From positions 124,001-188,000 of the forward strand of contig NZ_JAKQXY010000002.1 of the NCBI RefSeq assembly GCF_023509825.1: a DNA stretch of 64,000 bases, written 5' to 3'. Both the position numbers and the translations under genes were made by a program. The first letter of the stretch is position 1, and every line of letters begins with the position of its first letter. Positions 63,826-64,000 of the stretch are shown one piece after another. The stretch comes from Spiroplasma attinicola (GTDB lineage Bacteria; Bacillota_I; Bacilli_A; Mycoplasmatales; VBWQ01). Below the pieces are notes generated by a model. The model saw only the letters and a list, made by a program, of their open reading frames with translations, did not search any database and was not told the DNA's origin.

Positions 63826-64000
63826 TTATGTATATTTATTTTGATGGCAAATAATACTATGAAGATTAGCATGACCAAGAATTAATTCTCGTGTGTTAAT
63901 TAAAATAATTCTTCTGTCAGGAAACACTTTTGATAAAACATTCAATGCTTGTTCTTCTGATTCTTTATCATTAAAAGTTGGAACTAAAACTGCTTTATTA
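63826..64000 (-). CDS. aguA: Agmatine deiminase family protein, C-terminal part only
   Basis: The last 57 residues of a gene that continues past the window. AVLVPTFNDKESEEQALNVL, KVFPDRRIILINTRELILG and HANLHSIICHQNKYT match the end of agmatine deiminases (..vlvPtyn...D..Al..l...FP.r.vvgi...elv.GGGniHCiTqq). Where those enzymes have GGGNIHC with the nucleophilic Cys, this one has GHANLHS: two glycines and the cysteine are changed. It may be an inactive or repurposed paralogue. The identification rests on 57 residues and is not certain. Confidence 0.7.
   Translation of the reverse strand, partial: NKAVLVPTFNDKESEEQALNVLSKVFPDRRIILINTRELILGHANLHSIICHQNKYT

Overview
The window comes from an AT-rich (roughly three quarters A+T by eye) wall-less bacterium of the Mollicutes that reads UGA as tryptophan. 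Nearly every long gene stays open only if in-frame TGA is Trp (ligA, gatA, leuS, dnaE, pcrA, potB and others), and one duplicated gene pair even shows a TGA/TGG swap at the same Trp. A Spiroplasma or close relative is my best inference, from the mix of EzrA-like, CdaM, PotCD-fusion, GlpX and KtrB genes. This is not proven by anything in the window. I see no rRNA, CRISPR array, insertion sequence, phage module or replication origin.

Layout. 1-4675: end of ligA, then the overlapping gatCAB operon (+). 4676-8311 and 8312-20325: a block on the minus strand of repeat-protein genes (one pseudogene, then proteins of 513, 283, 1817, 487 and 664 aa), interrupted by an MgtA-type P-ATPase gene. 20431-27882: ruvX-udk (+) facing a minus-strand run cdaM-coaX-ezrA-dnaE. 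28208-29479: another repeat-protein gene. 29703-35756: a membrane protein gene (+), then a minus-strand run of two membrane proteins, pcrA, a zinc-ribbon protein and an unknown protein. 35929-39643: tsaB, an RpiR regulator, a stand-alone PTS EIIA, a nitroreductase and a HAD phosphatase (+). 39800-44880: a polyamine uptake operon (XRE-cupin regulator, potA, potB, potCD fusion). 44929-48099: leuS and a nucleotidyltransferase (-). 48395-54586: three more repeat-protein genes (+), two ending in a seven-blade propeller, with a TPP-riboswitch-controlled thiamine transporter (-) between them. 54638-63722: HAD, thioredoxin and GlpX; four tRNAs; ktrB-folD; and an operon of a membrane protein, a HemW-like protein, pepV and a small coiled-coil protein. 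The window ends in the 3' part of an agmatine-deiminase-family gene.

The standout is the repeat-protein family, with about ten loci (eight intact anchored proteins, one giant unanchored protein, one pseudogene, one relic). The intact anchored members share a Lys-rich start, a K-N/S-W-K-like motif in most, and a glycine-rich membrane helix without a lipobox cysteine. This is followed by mosaics of two repeat units: a ~75-aa unit (type 1) and a ~100-aa unit (type 2). Several features point to a variable surface-protein system: a C11 tract inside the promoter of one member, promoters of paralogues with 15-, 17- and 19-nt spacers containing C-rich stretches, a shared 5' leader with a terminator-like hairpin, near-identical blocks shared between genes, and decayed copies. 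Function is unknown; surface exposure and variation are inferences from architecture.
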